From positions 1 through 8,522 of the forward strand of contig JBEPZU010000027.1 of assembly GCA_041640715.1 (NCBI GenBank): 8,522 nt of DNA, given 5' to 3'. A program made the position numbers and the translations under genes. The number at the start of each line of letters is the position of its first letter. Within the stretch, counting starts at the first letter, position 1. This DNA is from DSFO01 sp041640715. Its GTDB lineage: Archaea > Thermoproteota > Thermoprotei > Gearchaeales > Gearchaeaceae. Below, in pieces: positions 6,753 through 8,522 of this stretch. The notes under the pieces were generated by a model. That model was not told the DNA's origin. It saw nothing but the letters and a program-made list of their open reading frames with translations, and did no database searches.

Positions 6753-6777
6753 AATTAAACTAATATTAGCTTTAATT
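6753..6777. promoter_or_regulatory. 25-bp inverted repeat, candidate operator in the divergent promoter region
   Basis: A perfect 10-bp palindrome CTAATATTAG (6760-6769) is flanked by arms AATTAAA (6753-6759) and TTTAATT (6771-6777) that are fully complementary, with one extra C at 6770. The core lies about 26 bases ahead of the thiolase ATG, where its TATA box would be, and the right arm abuts the putative TATA box of etfB. A protein bound here could control both operons. A TetR-family acyl-CoA-responsive repressor is one possibility by analogy with Sulfolobus FadR; no regulator gene is in the window and the binding protein is unknown. Confidence 0.5.
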
Positions 6778-6784
6778 ATTTATA
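6777..6784 (+). promoter_or_regulatory. candidate TATA box for etfBA
   Basis: TTATTTATA-like sequence (TTATTTAT at 6777-6784) is centred about 25 bases before the ATG at 6806. There is no Shine-Dalgarno sequence, so a leaderless etfB mRNA is likely. It directly abuts the right arm of the inverted repeat at 6753-6777. Confidence 0.5.
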
Positions 6785-6805
6785 CTAAGGTAAAATAACT
6801 ATAAT

Positions 6806-7606
6806 ATGCCATATAATATCTTAGCTTTCATTAAGGCTTCGATAGATCTAAACACGATAAAGATAGAAAGCGATGGCAGAGTGAATTTGGATGAAAGCCC
6901 TTTGATGATAAGCGAATACGATAAAAACGCATTAGAAGAAGCTTTAAGGATCAAGGAAAAGTACGGAGGTAAGGTGGTCGCCATATCTATACTCACATGG
7001 GGCCCTCTAGCTAAAAGAGCTTCAGAAATGGAGAAAATAGCAAGAGAGATTTTGGCAAGAGGGGCTGATGAATGCCACATAGTTTTAGATGAAAACTTGA
7101 TGAATACGACAACCTTAGAAAGCAGCATCGTAGCAGCTAGCTTAGCTAAAAAGTTAGGCAACTTTGATCTTTATATCACTGGAGAATATTCACAAGACAC
7201 AACCTCTGCACAATTCGCAGCTAGATTGGGAGTATTGCTGAATACCCCTGTTGTAACATTCGTGAACAAATTGAGCATAGAAGATAAAGAATTAATAGTA
7301 GAGAGAACAACTGAGAACGAAATACAAAGTATTAAAGTGAATATGCCTTGCGTGATAAGCGTTACAGGAGAAATAAACCAGGCGAGAATACCTACTTTGA
7401 GACAAATCATCCAAGCTAAGAATAAACCATTATTTAAATACGATTTGAAACAATTAGGAGTTACTATTGATAAAAGGGAAATAGAACAAGAAATATCTGC
7501 ATTAAGGGTCAAAAGAGCAAATATATTCATAGAAGGTAAAAGCATGGAGGAACTTGCTGATAAAATGTTGGATAAATTGATAGAAGAAGGGATTCTTAAG
7601 ATATGA
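6806..7606 (+). CDS. etfB: electron transfer flavoprotein, beta subunit
   Basis: The 266-residue beta subunit of an electron transfer flavoprotein, a soluble heterodimer that takes electrons from acyl-CoA dehydrogenases or related enzymes and hands them to a membrane quinone reductase. Family features: the N-terminal strand NILAFIKASID, the segment SEYDKNALEEALRIKEKYG (36-54), the nucleotide-binding loop ITGEYSQDTTSAQFAARLG (124-142) followed by LLNTPVVTFV, then VERTTENEIQSIKVNMPCVI (165-184) and GEINQARIPTLRQIIQAK (188-205), which corresponds to the partner-recognition region of other EtfB proteins. Length is normal for the family. The ATG is preceded by a TATA-like box at leaderless spacing. 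It overlaps etfA at ATGA. Divergent placement from the thiolase pair suggests a shared acyl-CoA pathway. Whether the beta subunit carries AMP or a second FAD cannot be decided from these motifs alone. Confidence 0.93.
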   Translation: MPYNILAFIKASIDLNTIKIESDGRVNLDESPLMISEYDKNALEEALRIKEKYGGKVVAISILTWGPLAKRASEMEKIAREILARGADECHIVLDENLMNTTTLESSIVAASLAKKLGNFDLYITGEYSQDTTSAQFAARLGVLLNTPVVTFVNKLSIEDKELIVERTTENEIQSIKVNMPCVISVTGEINQARIPTLRQIIQAKNKPLFKYDLKQLGVTIDKREIEQEISALRVKRANIFIEGKSMEELADKMLDKLIEEGILKI

Positions 7607-8522
7607 GCGAGAATATTTTGATATTCTCAGAAGACCCCAGGAAGTTGATATATCCTTTAGGATTTGCTTCGCTAATAAAATCAAAGCTTGGGTACAATAT
7701 CGTAGCTATAACTAGAGAGTCAGAGATGATAAAAGAAATAGCGAGAAAAGGAAACGACGAAATTAAATTGATAAAAGGAAGACTTACTAACGATCAATAC
7801 GCAGAGATTATTATAAAGGAAATCAAAGCTTCGAAGTACAAATACATCATATCGGATTCAAGTAGCGATGGCAACGAGATTTTGGCAAGGGTTTCAGGTT
7901 ATTTTAACATGTTGATGTTTACAGAAATTAATGACATAAGTATAAATGAAGCAATTGTTCTCCAGAGGAAAATACTAGGAGGAAAAGCCATAAGTAAAAT
8001 ATTCCTTAGTAAAGACGTAAGCGCTTCTTTCACAGTAACTTTCAAATCGATCGAGACAAAGATCGAAAGTGAACCTAAAATAAGTTACATCGAAGAAATC
8101 CCTAAATCTAATGTAATATTGCTAGGTAGTGAAGCAAAGAAGACAAGCGAAGTAGACATATCTCAGGCTGAGCTCGTAATTGGAGTGGGAAGAGGTTTCA
8201 AGAAAAAAGAAGACATTAAACTAGCTGAAGAACTAGCAAAATTAATAAACGCACAGATAGGTTCTACAAGGCCAATAGCGGCTGACTATAAATGGTTGCC
8301 TGAGGATAGATGGATTGGGATTTCAGGCAAAACGATAAGACCAAAGCTTTATATAGCCATTGGTGTATCCGGGGCACCTCAGCATATAGCAGGTATTTTA
8401 GAGTCAAAGGTAATAGTGGCTATAGATAAAGATAAGAACGCACCTATCTTCAAAAACGCAGATTATTGCGTAGTCGCAGACTTATATGAGTTCCTCCCAG
8501 TTTTAATCGAGAGAATAAAAGC
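7603..8522 (+). CDS. etfA: electron transfer flavoprotein, alpha subunit (3' partial)
   Basis: The frame starts at an ATG overlapping the etfB stop (ATGA) and stays open for 306 codons to the window edge, so it has no stop here. It encodes the FAD-carrying alpha subunit. The N-terminal domain begins MSENILIFSEDPRKL. The C-terminal FAD domain is clear: VIGVGRGFKKKEDIKLAEEL, GSTRP at 220-224, W231-x-P233, GISGKTIRPKLYIAIGVSGA (239-258) with PQHIAG, and later VAIDKDKNAPIFKNADYCVV followed by ADLYEFLPVL. Human-type EtfA ends about 10-15 residues after the equivalent of ADLYEFLP, so only a few codons should be missing. The TRP, W-x-P and SGKT features resemble FixB-like ETFs more than the mitochondrial type (SRAAVD, GQTGK). 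Translational coupling to etfB fits a 1:1 dimer. Confidence 0.93.
   Translation, partial: MSENILIFSEDPRKLIYPLGFASLIKSKLGYNIVAITRESEMIKEIARKGNDEIKLIKGRLTNDQYAEIIIKEIKASKYKYIISDSSSDGNEILARVSGYFNMLMFTEINDISINEAIVLQRKILGGKAISKIFLSKDVSASFTVTFKSIETKIESEPKISYIEEIPKSNVILLGSEAKKTSEVDISQAELVIGVGRGFKKKEDIKLAEELAKLINAQIGSTRPIAADYKWLPEDRWIGISGKTIRPKLYIAIGVSGAPQHIAGILESKVIVAIDKDKNAPIFKNADYCVVADLYEFLPVLIERIK

Noticed and set aside
1..8522. CRISPR array, insertion sequence, integrase, tRNA or defence island
   Set aside because: No regularly spaced repeats, transposase motifs, terminal inverted repeats or tRNA-like cloverleaf were seen; all main frames are accounted for by housekeeping or metabolic families plus one surface protease.

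Overview
The window looks like chromosome of a thermophilic crenarchaeon (Thermoproteota), most likely from the Sulfolobales or a related acidophilic order. The evidence is the AT-rich DNA, strong use of AGA/AGG and ATA codons, near absence of Shine-Dalgarno sequences, TATA-like boxes about 26 bases ahead of start codons (the leaderless style of this group), and archaeal-type families (Lhr helicase, thiolase paired with a DUF35 protein). The assignment to an order is an inference; no rRNA or other marker is present. No tRNA, rRNA, CRISPR array, insertion sequence or integrase is seen.

Layout. (1) 1-1097, plus: the C-terminal third of an Lhr-type superfamily 2 helicase whose start lies upstream of the window. 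(2) 1098-1377: an AT-rich gap of 280 bp with T-runs, a small palindrome and a short direct repeat. (3) 1378-2136, plus: an ICC/PdeM-like metallophosphoesterase, a family known as a genomic neighbour of Lhr. (4) 2151-5084, plus: a 977-residue secreted, membrane-anchored M6-type zinc metalloprotease with five tandem beta-rich units after the catalytic domain. (5) 5026-6740, minus: a translationally coupled pair, an archaeal thiolase followed by its DUF35 zinc-ribbon/OB-fold partner. The DUF35 gene converges on the protease gene and overlaps it by 59 bp. (6) 6741-6805: a 65-bp divergent promoter region with a strong inverted repeat. (7) 6806-8522, plus: etfB and etfA, the two subunits of an electron transfer flavoprotein, overlapping at ATGA; etfA runs off the window a few codons before its expected end and is missing from a simple start-to-stop ORF list.

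How the genes fit together. The helicase and phosphoesterase are likely a nucleic-acid repair or processing pair, although here each appears to have its own promoter. The protease is probably an independent surface enzyme for degrading external protein. The divergent thiolase/DUF35 and etfBA operons probably belong to one acyl-CoA pathway: acyl-CoA dehydrogenases pass electrons to ETF, and the thiolase forms or cleaves 3-ketoacyl-CoA. The dyad between them is the best candidate for shared control. I found no clearly novel multi-gene system. The points most worth a follow-up are the dyad, the repeat architecture of the protease with its very AT-rich 3' end, the convergent overlap, and FixB-like sequence features in EtfA.
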